Shown in pieces: positions 47,292 through 56,900 of a DNA stretch of 64,000 bases. This stretch comes from Candidatus Paraluminiphilus aquimaris (lineage in GTDB: Bacteria > Pseudomonadota > Gammaproteobacteria > Pseudomonadales > Halieaceae). Position numbers and translations under genes: made by a program. Position 1 is the first letter of the stretch. Every line of letters starts with the position of its first letter. Location: contig NZ_CP036501.1 of NCBI RefSeq assembly GCF_026230195.1, forward strand, positions 186,001 through 250,000, given 5' to 3'. The notes under the pieces are model-generated. The model made no database searches. It was given only the letters and a program-made list of their open reading frames with translations, and was not told where the DNA came from.

Positions 47292-49211
47292 ATGAGCTAC
47301 AAAATTACGCGCAGGGATTTAGTCGGGGGTATCGCCATCGGCGCTGGGGGACTGCTACTCGGTGGATGCAACAAAAAGTCGACTTCGCCGACTGAAACAG
47401 CCGCACGTCCTACCCCTCACTCGAGAAACTACTCGGGCTACTACCCACCCACAGAAACCGGTATGCGCGGCAGCCATGAGGGCTCCTACGAGGTCGCACA
47501 TGCCTTGAGTTGGCGTGGAGAAAAGCCAAGTGCTTATCGGTCACTGGACGAACACTACGACCTTGCCGTTGTGGGCGCTGGCATGAGCGGCTTAGCCGCT
47601 GCGCACTTCTTTCAGAAAAAGATGGGGCCGGATGCGCGGATTCTTATTTTGGACAACCACGACGATTTTGGCGGGCATGCAAAACGCAATGAGTTTCATC
47701 AAGACGGCCGAATGATGGTCAGTCTTGGCGGTGCTCAGAATATTGAGTGGCTGTCTTACAGCGATGAAGCGGCCCAGCTAATGAGCGATATTGGTCTCAA
47801 TGAGGATTTCCTTGACCTAATGGCCGAGCGCACCGCCGCTGACTTGGCTCTGGTGGGGAATCTGGATGCCAACAACGGTGTGGCACTTCCTGGGGAGGCC
47901 GGTCATACCATGGTGAGTGGAAATTGGAATAACGTGATGTTTGGCGCGGACGGTTACGACGACGTCATTGCATCCCTTCCCCTACCAGAAGACGAGAAGA
48001 GGAAACTCACCGCGTTCTGGGGAGGCAAGCAAGATTTCCTGGATGAGCTATCCATGAGCGAGAAGTGGGACTACATCAACTCGGTAAGCTACAACCAATA
48101 CCTGATAGATAAGGTGGGCTTGTTACCCTCTACCCTACCTATACTCAATGCAATCATCCTCCACCTCAGTGGCATGTCAGGTTGGAATCTAACGGTTGGA
48201 GAAGCCATTCTAGGCGGCGGAAGCGGTATCAAGTCAATGGGGTGGTTCGGTAAGGCCACAGCCAAAATAGGCGGCGCCTTTCTCGACAGTCTTCTGTATA
48301 CACGCATGTTCCCTGACGGAAATGCGTCGGTAGCCCGCTTACTAGTCCGGCACTTGATTCCCGAGGCGGCACCTGACGCCACGGGCCCGGAAAATATCGT
48401 CGCAGCGCGATTCAACTACGACGCGCTGGACCGGGAGGACCATCGGGTGCGGCTGCGTCTTAACAGCACGGTGGTTGGGGTCAGAGAGTTGCCTTCGTCG
48501 AAAGTTGAAGTGGACTACGTTGAGCGAGGAGAGGCTAAACGTGTCACCGCATCGCATTGCATCATGGCCTGTTATAACGGGCTCATCCCTGATATTTGCC
48601 CTGAAATGCCGGAGACACAAAAAGAGGGTCTGCGGTATGGCGTCAAAACCCCATTTGTCTACGCCAACGTGCAACTTCGTGACGGAGAGGCTTTTTCACA
48701 GGCGGGCGCCACGCTTTTTCAATGCCCTTACGACCCCTTTCAGTGGGTAAGCTGCGCGCCCACGGTGAGCGTGGGTGGTTATGAACCTCCCCGAGATCCC
48801 AGTGACCCTATGGTCATGTTTATGATGCATTCCCCCATGTCACAGGACGCACCCGACGCGGGCGTATCGGTACGAGATCAACTTCGGTCGGCTCGTACGC
48901 AGATATACAGCACACGTTTCGAGGACTATGAACAGAAGATCCGGGCTCAACTCCAATCGATGCTCGGGCAATATGGCTTTAATCATGCATCGGATATTCA
49001 GGCAATTACGGTCAACCGAATACCCCACGGATACGCTTACCCTTACGTAAAGCTAGATGACCCCGACTGGGAGCCTGGACAGGCGCCTCATGAAATTGGT
49101 CGAGCACAATTTGGTCGTATCTCTGTGGCCAACACAGACTCGGAAGCAGTCCCGCTGATGGATGCCGCCTTCGACGCCGCCTATCGTGCTGTCGAAGAGC
49201 AGACGGTCTAA
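47292..49211 (+). CDS. Tat-exported FAD-dependent oxidoreductase, spermidine-dehydrogenase-like (paralogue 2)
   Basis: 639 residues. A twin-arginine motif TRRDLVGG is followed by a hydrophobic stretch and LLLGGCNKK, so it may be both Tat-exported and lipid-anchored. FAD fold LAVVGAGMSGLAAAHFF, then LDNHDDFGGHAKRNEF, and the C-terminal GRISVANTDSEAVPL. It shares the GMRGSHEGSYEVAHAL segment with paralogue 1 and diverges in the central substrate domain. Divergent from the operon that contains paralogue 1 and under the same operators, so the two probably act on related substrates. Confidence 0.88.
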   Translation: MSYKITRRDLVGGIAIGAGGLLLGGCNKKSTSPTETAARPTPHSRNYSGYYPPTETGMRGSHEGSYEVAHALSWRGEKPSAYRSLDEHYDLAVVGAGMSGLAAAHFFQKKMGPDARILILDNHDDFGGHAKRNEFHQDGRMMVSLGGAQNIEWLSYSDEAAQLMSDIGLNEDFLDLMAERTAADLALVGNLDANNGVALPGEAGHTMVSGNWNNVMFGADGYDDVIASLPLPEDEKRKLTAFWGGKQDFLDELSMSEKWDYINSVSYNQYLIDKVGLLPSTLPILNAIILHLSGMSGWNLTVGEAILGGGSGIKSMGWFGKATAKIGGAFLDSLLYTRMFPDGNASVARLLVRHLIPEAAPDATGPENIVAARFNYDALDREDHRVRLRLNSTVVGVRELPSSKVEVDYVERGEAKRVTASHCIMACYNGLIPDICPEMPETQKEGLRYGVKTPFVYANVQLRDGEAFSQAGATLFQCPYDPFQWVSCAPTVSVGGYEPPRDPSDPMVMFMMHSPMSQDAPDAGVSVRDQLRSARTQIYSTRFEDYEQKIRAQLQSMLGQYGFNHASDIQAITVNRIPHGYAYPYVKLDDPDWEPGQAPHEIGRAQFGRISVANTDSEAVPLMDAAFDAAYRAVEEQTV

Positions 49212-49250
49212 AAATGACCTAACCCGGTCTACTACGGTCGGTTGTGTCTG

Positions 49251-49820
49251 TCACGCGCGTGAGTAGCGCTGGGCGGCAAAACTTAGAATTACCTCGCGAA
49301 CCGATGATCGGTCCGTCCTCCAGCGGCGACCTGCCCCCATGAATAATGATTCGCCCTCGATCATACTCATAATGGCCAATGCCTCTGATCGTGGGTGCTT
49401 GACACCGCAGGCCGCGATTTTCGTCTCCAAGATCAATAAGAACTTGGCGTAAACATCCTCGAGTAAGTCGGAAACGAGGGGCTCTACCTGCTCCATCGCC
49501 CATAATTGAGCCCAGAGTCGATCGCTGAACAACCCATCTAACGTACCGACATGCTCATCCAGCATAAATTCAACCAGATCTGGAATGGTGGCATCATCAC
49601 TGGACCAACCACCGGACTCGAACGCCGCGGTAATTTCAGAATCAATGTAATTCACCAGTTCCGTTAATAATATGTCCCAGGTCCGAAAGTGGTATTGCAG
49701 TGCGCCTAGCTTCATTCCACTCGCCCGCGCCAAGGCTCGCATGCTGAGACTGCCATAGCCCTCATCGGCAATCAGCTCTATCGCATGTCGCAAGATCTCG
49801 ATCTTTTTATCGGCTGCCAT
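49251..49820 (-). CDS. TetR family regulator
   Basis: 189 residues. The N-terminal DNA-binding domain has GYGSLSMRALARASGMKLGALQYHF (helix-turn-helix, about 22-46); the C-terminal half is the variable ligand domain. It is convergent with the flavoenzyme at 47292 (39 bases between stops) and is the nearest candidate to bind the tandem palindromes at 47238-47275. The ligand is probably the pathway substrate or its CoA ester. Confidence 0.92.
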   Translation of the reverse strand: MAADKKIEILRHAIELIADEGYGSLSMRALARASGMKLGALQYHFRTWDILLTELVNYIDSEITAAFESGGWSSDDATIPDLVEFMLDEHVGTLDGLFSDRLWAQLWAMEQVEPLVSDLLEDVYAKFLLILETKIAACGVKHPRSEALAIMSMIEGESLFMGAGRRWRTDRSSVREVILSFAAQRYSRA

Positions 49821-49898
49821 AGGGTTTACCCAAAATGCTTTATGTCTTTAGAGTCGCTCAGCTCATTGTCAGTTGCCATACTTTTATTTCCAAGCTGG

Positions 49899-50027
49899 CT
49901 GATTAATGGCGTTTCAAAGCGCGTTACTGCTGCCTCGAAAAGGTATCGCTCAAAAATCGGCACCGCGGATGCCAAAGAAGGGATGAGCACATTCATGGAA
50001 AAACGCAAACCCCTCTTCAATCAATGA
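49899..50027 (+). pseudogene. Remnant of an enoyl-CoA hydratase C-terminus
   Basis: The frame reads LINGVSKRVTAASKRYRSK and then GTADAKEGMSTFMEKRKPLF, with a stop. The last part is the highly characteristic C-terminus of crotonase-family enoyl-CoA hydratases. No hydratase body exists upstream: the TetR gene starts at 49820 in the other direction. So only about 40 residues survive, which suggests deletion of a former acyl-CoA breakdown gene. The segment now forms most of the TetR upstream region. Confidence 0.6.
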
Positions 50028-50075
50028 TTGGTTTGGACGTGATGGGTGTCATAGATACCCCTTCGGCGCTCGCCG

Positions 50076-51086
50076 CTAGTCAATTTTTAGCAATTGCTTG
50101 CCAAGATTTTGACCGGTGTATAGCCGCTGTAAGGTGGCTGGGATATTGTCAAAGCCCTCCTGCACGTCGACCTGATAAATGAGATCGCCTGATGAGACCC
50201 AGGTCATTAATTCCTGAATGGCTTCCATCGCTCTTGGCATGTAATCCAAAATGATGAAACCTTCCATTCGCGCTCGGTTAATGGTCAGATTCGATAGATT
50301 GGCGGGACCGGGCGCGGGCGTGTCTGCGTTGTAGCCAGAGATGCTCCCACACAAGACAACACGGGCGCGCAAATTAACGTGGTCTAAAGCCGCCTCTAGG
50401 ATAGAGCCGCCGACGTTGTCAAAGAACACGTCCCAATTATCGGGGCAATGGCGCGCAAGTTGCTCACTAACATCTTCATTTTTATAGTCGATGACAGCAT
50501 CGAAGCCCGCAGTCTCTTTTAACCACCGACACTTATCTGGGCCTCCCGCGATTCCGACCACGCGGCACCCCTTGAGTTTTGCAATCTGACCAACGAAAGA
50601 ACCCGTTGAACCTGCAGCGCCAGACACTAGGACGGTCTCACCGGCTTTAGGCTGACCCACTTCCAAAAGACCAAAGTACGCCGTGAGTCCAGTAATACCT
50701 AAGACCGACAGCATCATTTCCGGCGACACCCCGGGTGGCAATTTCACAAGGCCCATGGGGCCTTCACCAGGGGCTGCGACGACATAATCCTGCCAATAGC
50801 CGGTTGTTTGTACGAGGTCACCCACTTGATAGTCGGCGTGTCGCGAATCAACGACCTCACCAACAGAGCCAGCTCGCATCGGAGCGCCGATAGCCACTGG
50901 CGGCAAATATGCTTCTCGATCCACCATCCAATTTCTTTGAGCGGGGTCAAACGATAAAAAGAGATTTTTGACCAGCACCTCATCATTCTTGGGCGCTGGA
51001 ATCGGAGTTTCGACGTACTCAAAATTGTGGGGGCCGACCATGCCTGACGGTCGCTGGGCGAGTAGCCATTGGCGATTAATTGTCAC
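50076..51086 (-). CDS. MDR-family NADP-dependent oxidoreductase (alkenal/curcumin reductase-like)
   Basis: 336 residues. The zinc-free medium-chain reductase family: PKNDEVLVKNLFLSFDPAQRNWM, GLTAYFGLLEVGQPKAGETVLVSGAAGSTGSFVGQIAKLKGCRVVGIAGG with the dinucleotide site, and VFFDNVGGSILEAAL. Members reduce the double bond of alpha,beta-unsaturated aldehydes or ketones with NADPH. It follows the aldehyde dehydrogenase by 165 bases and may share its control. Confidence 0.92.
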   Translation of the reverse strand: MTINRQWLLAQRPSGMVGPHNFEYVETPIPAPKNDEVLVKNLFLSFDPAQRNWMVDREAYLPPVAIGAPMRAGSVGEVVDSRHADYQVGDLVQTTGYWQDYVVAAPGEGPMGLVKLPPGVSPEMMLSVLGITGLTAYFGLLEVGQPKAGETVLVSGAAGSTGSFVGQIAKLKGCRVVGIAGGPDKCRWLKETAGFDAVIDYKNEDVSEQLARHCPDNWDVFFDNVGGSILEAALDHVNLRARVVLCGSISGYNADTPAPGPANLSNLTINRARMEGFIILDYMPRAMEAIQELMTWVSSGDLIYQVDVQEGFDNIPATLQRLYTGQNLGKQLLKID

Positions 51087-51251
51087 AATAACGCTCCTAA
51101 TAAAGTGTCGATGTTCAATGCTAGGGTTCTTGCAATGCTCTGATGATCTAGCCGCGATTTTTTGATCGTTAGCGCTGCGGTCAGAAGGCTAGGCTTGGGC
51201 CGCAGCCTTCCACTTCGATTCTGAAGCACAAGTCAGGGCCCTCAGGTTTTT

Positions 51252-52712
51252 TTAGATAGCACCCAAAATTTTGGCGATGTTCTTTCGGAACTTATCGCCA
51301 AAGGGCGGGCGGGCGCCGATAATAGGCAAAATATCGATCATCGTTTGACTGTAAATTGCGCGGCTGTGGCTCATATTTTTAAAGCCTTCAGGGCCATGGT
51401 AAGCGCCCATCCCAGAGGCGCCTACTCCACCAAAAGGCAGGTCCTCCTGCACGTAATGCAGCGTAATGTCGTTGATACAAGCACCACCACTGGGTACGTG
51501 ATGGAGCAAGTACTCCTGTTCAACTTTATCTTTGCCAAAGTAATAAAGGGCGAGGGGGTTACGACGGGGTTCAACCTTGTTAGGTACTTCGGTGATATCG
51601 GTATAAGTCATTACCGGCAAAATGGGACCAAAAATCTCCTCATGCATGACCTGCATGTCTTCCGTCACATTCTGCAGAATGTGCAGTGGCATGCGACGGT
51701 TGTTTTCAGAGGCTCGGGTCTTGTCAGCACCAACAATCGTGAGCTTAGCGCCCTTCGCCACTGCATCATCAATGTAGCCCTTAAGTCTTGCGAAGTGTCT
51801 TTCATCAAAAACTCCCGCGTAGTCTGTATTCTCCGTGATATTGGGATACATCGACTGTGTCTCGTGAATAACCCGCGCGATCAGCTGCTCTTCTAGTTCT
51901 TCGGGCACTAAGACGTAATCAGGCGAGAGGCAAAGTTGTCCACCATTTAACAACTTGCCGAATGTTAGGCGTGTCCCCGCGAGATCAAGCCTTGCACTGC
52001 GACCGATGACAACGGGGGACTTGCCGCCTAGCTCTAACGTAACTGGCACCAAATTCTTTGATGCGGATTGCATCACTTTAGCACCAATGCGAGTAGAGCC
52101 AGTGAACAGCAAATGATCGAAAGGCAATTCCCCAAATTGCTGGCTAACAGCCGCTCCTCCCGTTACGACAGCAACTTCCTCTTCGGAGAAATAGCGGGGC
52201 ATTACTTCGGCAAACAAAGCCGCTGTTTCAGGCACGAACTCAGAAGGTTTTAGTATGGCTCGATTACCCGCAGCCAGCGCACTCGTCAATGGGGCAACCG
52301 TGAGGCCAAAGGGCAGATTCCAAGGAGAAATGATGCCAACAACCCCCTTCGGGTAGTATCGGACTTGGCTCTTTCCACCCAAAAAATTCATGGGTTTATT
52401 GGCGCTTCGCTTTTCAGGTTTCATCCACGCTTTCAAGTGTTTCATCGAATAGTCGATGGCCTCGACCTTTGACGCAAACTCTGAAAACAAGCTGAACTCG
52501 TAAGATCGAGCGTCGTTAAACTCGCGTTTGGTAGTGGCAGCAAAGGCTGTTTTGTTTTCAATGATGAGCGCCTTGAGTCTCTTAAGTCGGTCAATGCGCG
52601 TTGCATAGGTGACCTCGCCCTCGGCACGAAAGTCACTTCGTTGCCGTTCGACGAGTGCGTTGAGATTTTGTTCTGTAACCGGTGCGATTCTATCGTGTTC
52701 TGTCATGCCCAT
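51252..52712 (-). CDS. Coniferyl-aldehyde-dehydrogenase-like aldehyde dehydrogenase
   Basis: 486 residues, class 3 ALDH type. Landmarks are GVVGIISPWNLPFGLTVAPL, TGSTRIGAKVM, LELGGKSPVVIG with the general-base Glu, NGGQLCLSPDYVL with the nucleophilic Cys, EEIFGPILPV, and GGACINDITLH. Members oxidise coniferyl or fatty aldehydes with NAD(P). The start follows TTGGAGAAACGTA. Downstream of and in the same direction as the TetR gene at 52794. Confidence 0.92.
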   Translation of the reverse strand: MGMTEHDRIAPVTEQNLNALVERQRSDFRAEGEVTYATRIDRLKRLKALIIENKTAFAATTKREFNDARSYEFSLFSEFASKVEAIDYSMKHLKAWMKPEKRSANKPMNFLGGKSQVRYYPKGVVGIISPWNLPFGLTVAPLTSALAAGNRAILKPSEFVPETAALFAEVMPRYFSEEEVAVVTGGAAVSQQFGELPFDHLLFTGSTRIGAKVMQSASKNLVPVTLELGGKSPVVIGRSARLDLAGTRLTFGKLLNGGQLCLSPDYVLVPEELEEQLIARVIHETQSMYPNITENTDYAGVFDERHFARLKGYIDDAVAKGAKLTIVGADKTRASENNRRMPLHILQNVTEDMQVMHEEIFGPILPVMTYTDITEVPNKVEPRRNPLALYYFGKDKVEQEYLLHHVPSGGACINDITLHYVQEDLPFGGVGASGMGAYHGPEGFKNMSHSRAIYSQTMIDILPIIGARPPFGDKFRKNIAKILGAI

Positions 52713-52793
52713 TACGTTTCTCCAAGTGCGCTCTTGAGTGTCTGGTGAGTAATTAGCTGCGACTTACCCAAGCGTTTGCTGTGTTGAATTGGT

Positions 52794-53468
52794 TTAAGGA
52801 TTCAGCGAGGCCTCCGCACGGATGCTCTCTATGATGCGAACCGCGTTTTTAATAAAAAGCGGTTCAGACGAAAAACTAGCAATCAAATTCTGCACTTCGG
52901 AGGGCAGTGCCTCGTCAGCCAGCGAAGGGCTCTGGTCGGTCTGCGTTGCACCGATCAGTAACACCCCCATTGTTTTCACGACCTCAATCGCTTGATCCGT
53001 GCTCAACTGAAGCGCTGCGGCTGATCGTTTCGCAACTCCGTCTACCTGCTCTATAAAAATTTGCTTTGATTCGATCACCCGAGGAATCGCAACATTGTGC
53101 TCAATGACGTGTTCGAGTCGGATAAGTAACGGCAAGAAGACGCCATCAGCGAGCGCCGTGCGGTAGAGCAGTCCGGCATAAGACTCACTGGTCATGTCGT
53201 CTGATAGCGCATTGATAAAGCCCTGGCTCCATCGCATTAAACTTTGGTCATAGAGGCTGAGAAAGAGCGCTTCTCTGGTTTCGAAGTACAGGTAGATCGT
53301 GCCTTTGGCGATACCACTTCTTTTGCCGAGCTTCGCCATAGAAAATGCTTCATAGCCTACCTCTTTAAAGTAGGTTTCAGCGGCTTCTAAAACGACTTGC
53401 CGCCGGAGCGCTTTCTGTTCCGTGCTCCTCGCTCTCTGGTTAATCGCAATCACTGTGCTCATTGGCAT
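52794..53468 (-). CDS. TetR family regulator of the aldehyde dehydrogenase group
   Basis: 224 residues. DNA-binding domain: VLEAAETYFKEVGYEAFSMAKLGKRSGIAKGTIYLYFETREALFL, a textbook TetR helix-turn-helix. It is the first gene of a possible three-gene unit with the aldehyde dehydrogenase (81 bases on) and MDR reductase. A double palindrome lies 63 bases upstream of its start, so autoregulation is likely. The ligand domain gives no clue to the inducer. Confidence 0.93.
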   Translation of the reverse strand: MPMSTVIAINQRARSTEQKALRRQVVLEAAETYFKEVGYEAFSMAKLGKRSGIAKGTIYLYFETREALFLSLYDQSLMRWSQGFINALSDDMTSESYAGLLYRTALADGVFLPLLIRLEHVIEHNVAIPRVIESKQIFIEQVDGVAKRSAAALQLSTDQAIEVVKTMGVLLIGATQTDQSPSLADEALPSEVQNLIASFSSEPLFIKNAVRIIESIRAEASLNP

Positions 53469-53530
53469 CTCCGCAGTGCTTTGTTGACCGGTTGTTTATA
53501 AAGCGAGAGGTCTATCTCATATTATTTAAC

Positions 53531-53566
53531 TGACCATCGGTCGACTATATAGCTGACCGATGGTCA
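53531..53566 (-). promoter_or_regulatory. Double TetR-type operator
   Basis: Two copies of TGACC-N3-GGTCA: 53531-53543 (last base mismatched) and 53554-53566 (perfect), themselves mirror images, so that TGACCATCGGTC and GACCGATGGTCA form a larger inverted repeat. Position just before the TetR gene suggests this is its operator. Confidence 0.75.
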
Positions 53567-53652
53567 ATTCAAGCGTTGATGACGTGGCACTCAATGGTGG
53601 ACGACCCCTTGTGATGTCCTAACCTGTCTTAGTGAGTCGCTAAAGCTTCGAG

Positions 53653-53792
53653 ATGGTAGAGGTCGCCAGTTCGAAAAACGCGACCTTAGGCGCGTTTGCT
53701 CTGCCGGAACAAAGCGAAGGCGCCCGCAGGGCTCAATCGCCAGAGGCAATGGCCATTGAAGGCAATCTGGCTGGTCCTACCAAATTTTTAAG
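53653..53792 (+). repeat. tRNA-Val-derived interspersed repeat, copy C
   Basis: Begins ATGGTAGAGGTCGCCAG and TTCGA, identical to the tRNA, then the insert, then AATCTGGCTGGTCCTACCA, identical again, and AAATTTTTAAG shared with copy B. In hairpin 1 the loop-closing base differs from A and B but makes a longer stem (AAACGCG/CGCGTTT). Hairpin 3 has two broken pairs. Confidence 0.9.
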
Positions 53793-53913
53793 TTGCTGTT
53801 TTTACTCAATTTTATTTTATTTTTCGCTGAATCGTCGCGTGTTGTGGCGAATTTCTGCCGCCTCGCTCTAGCGCACGGCCAAAGTCGGAGAGATAGGCGC
53901 GGCAGTGCGTGTG

Positions 53914-56900
53914 TCATTGAGCGCTTGTGTGGGTGACCTCCAAATATTGAGGGTCACCGCGGAATTCCCTCAGATACAGTGACCTTGCTGAAAGCAGCGC
54001 TTCTCGATTTCTGGCCTTAACATGGCCGTAACCACGTAACTGCTCCGGCAGCTTCATTAATTGGTTCGCTGCACGGTAGTTATCAGGCGTTAGATGATCG
54101 CAGACTAAAGCCAGGTCTGCTTGATAACGCGCCAGATCTTCCCTCTCCTGCCTGCGCTCACTTGTGAGTGCGAAAACATCCCATGGTGTTCCGCGGAGGT
54201 ACTTGAGCTTGGCGAGTATGCGAAATACGGGCATGAGCCAGGGACCGAACTCGTATTTTTTGACTTTACCCGTCGTTGGGTTGGCTCTGCTTAATAGAGG
54301 CGGCGCCAAATGAAATTTGATTGAGTAATTGCCTGTGAACTGTGTATCGAGCTTTGCACGAAAGGCATCATCACTGTGCAGTCGTGCCACTTCATATTCG
54401 TCTTTATAGGCCATGAGCTTGAAGAGTTGCTGAGCGACGGTATGAGTAAGTGAATCCTCCGCTTCCGAGTCGCAGTCCACTGAACGCACATTTTCAATTT
54501 GAGCGAGATAGCGCCGTGCATACCCCACAGATTGATAGGCCACCAGCCGTTGAAAGCGGTCCTCAATCATTTGATCCAGCGTAAAGTCGGCGTCGGTGTT
54601 TGACGATTCGTTAGCTAACAGCGACTCAACCAGCTCAGGTTGATTGGCAAACCGGCGGCCAAGGAGGAACGCACTTTTATTAAATTCAACGGCCACCCCG
54701 TTCAATTCGATCGCGCATTCCAGTGCCGCCTCACCTACCGGCACCCAGCCGCGCTGCCAGGCATACCCAAGCATGAAAAGATTGGTACCAATGGCGTCTC
54801 CCGTTAACTGCAGGGCGATCTCGGAGGCATGAACAAACTCCAGTTGCTCACCCACTTCCGCGACGACCTTTTGCCTCATGCCCTCTGACGGGAAATGTGC
54901 ATCTGGATCCCGAACAAACTCAGCTGTAGGCTGCTCGTTGTCGTTAATCACTGCATGGGTTCGCCCGTGAGCGACCTTACCCATGGCCTCATACCCCGTG
55001 CTCACCACTAGATCACATGCAATGAGCAGGTCGGCTTCTCCAGCGGGGATACGAACCGCTTTGATTTGCTCCTGCGAGTTGGCGACGCGCACATGACTGA
55101 CTACCGCACCGAATTTTTGTGCGAGTCCTGTCTGATTTAAGGTGGCACAACCTTTGCCCTCGATATGCGCAGCCATGGCAATCAGCGATGTAATCGTTAA
55201 TACCCCCGTGCCGCCAACACCTGCCACAACCGTATTCCAGGGTTGATCGAGAACCGGCAAATCGGGCGTGGGCAGTGGGTCGAAGATAGGCTCCACCGAT
55301 TGCGCTGGCTGCGCTTTGCGCAGCTCTCCACCGATTACCGACACGAAGCTCGGGCAAAACCCTTTTAGGCAGCTGAAGTCATGGTTGCAGGCACTTTGAT
55401 CGATCTCGCGCTTTCTGCCCAATGCCGTCTGCTTAGGGAGCACCGAGAGGCAGTTGGATTCGACACTACAGTCACCGCAGCCTTCGCAAACCGCCTCATT
55501 GATCACAACACGACGATCGGCTTTACGTATTTTTCCTTTCTTACGACGGCGTCTTTTTTCTGCAGCACAGGTCTGTTGATACACAATAACGGAGGTTCCC
55601 TCGAACGCTCTGAGCTCCAACATCAACGCTTCGTATTGGTCACGATGCGACAAGCTAAAGCCGGGTATAGCGTCAAATTTCCCAACCCACTCTTTAGGGG
55701 CATCGGAGACCAGCGCGATACGTCGGACGCCCTCGCCGCTTAACTGACAGATCAGATCGTCTACGCTCAAAGAACCATCGACGGGTTGTCCACCGGTCAT
55801 CGCGACTGCGTCGTTGTAGAGGATCTTGTAGGTGATGTTCACCCCGGCGGCGACGGCCGCACGAATCGCCAGTATGCCGGAGTGGAAATAAGTGCCGTCG
55901 CCCAAGTTCTGAAACACGTGCTGGGTATCGGTAAACGGTGCCTGACCGATCCAGGTCGCGCCCTCGCCACCCATTTGGGTGAAGGTATGCGTGGAGCGAT
56001 CTGGCATCCAGGTAGCCATGTAGTGACAACCAATACCGCCCAGCGCATGACTGCCCTGGGGCACTTTGGTAGAGGTGTTATGAGGGCATCCGGAACAAAA
56101 ATGAGGAACGCGTTCGATGGTTTGGTAGGGCGCAGCGAGCGACTTTTCTTTTTCCTCAATCCAACGGATACGTTGCTCCAATAGTTCACTGGAAAAGAAT
56201 CGTCGAATCCGATCGGCGATGACCAGTGCGATCATTGCCGGTGTCAGCTCTCCCACATTCGGCATCAGATCTCGACCATCCTCATCGAACTCGCCAATCA
56301 CCCTAGGGCGGCTGCCAACAGGGTAGTTATAGAGCTGAGAGGTCAGTTGATCCTCAATGATGGAGCGTTTCTCTTCAACAACCAGAATCTCTTCAAGACC
56401 CTCGGCGAAGTCGTGGGTGAGGCGCGGTTCCAGCGGCCAAGGCATTCCAACCTTGAAAACTCTAATGCCGATTTCGGCGGCAATGGCTTCCGTAATACCC
56501 ATGTCCTCAAGTGCCTGCATCACGTCGAGGTATGCCTTGCCGGAGGTAATGATGCCAAAGCGAGCGTTGGGGCTATCGAGTACGACTCGATTCAGACGGT
56601 TAACCCTGGCGAACTCGCGGGCGGCATAGATTTTATATTTGTTGAGGCGGAGCTCCTGCTCCAGCGGCTTGTCAGGCCATCTGGCGTGAACACCGTCGAG
56701 TGGTAATTCAAATTCTTCTGGGATGATGATGTCCACTCGGTCAGAATCAATGTCAGCAGAAATCGCTGAGTCCATATTTTCCGTGATGGCCTTCAATCCG
56801 ACCCAACACCCTGAATACCTGGACAGCTCCCAGCCGAAAATACCTAGGTCCAGCACCTCCTGCACATTAGCTGGTGCCAACACGGGGACAGAGGCTCCAA

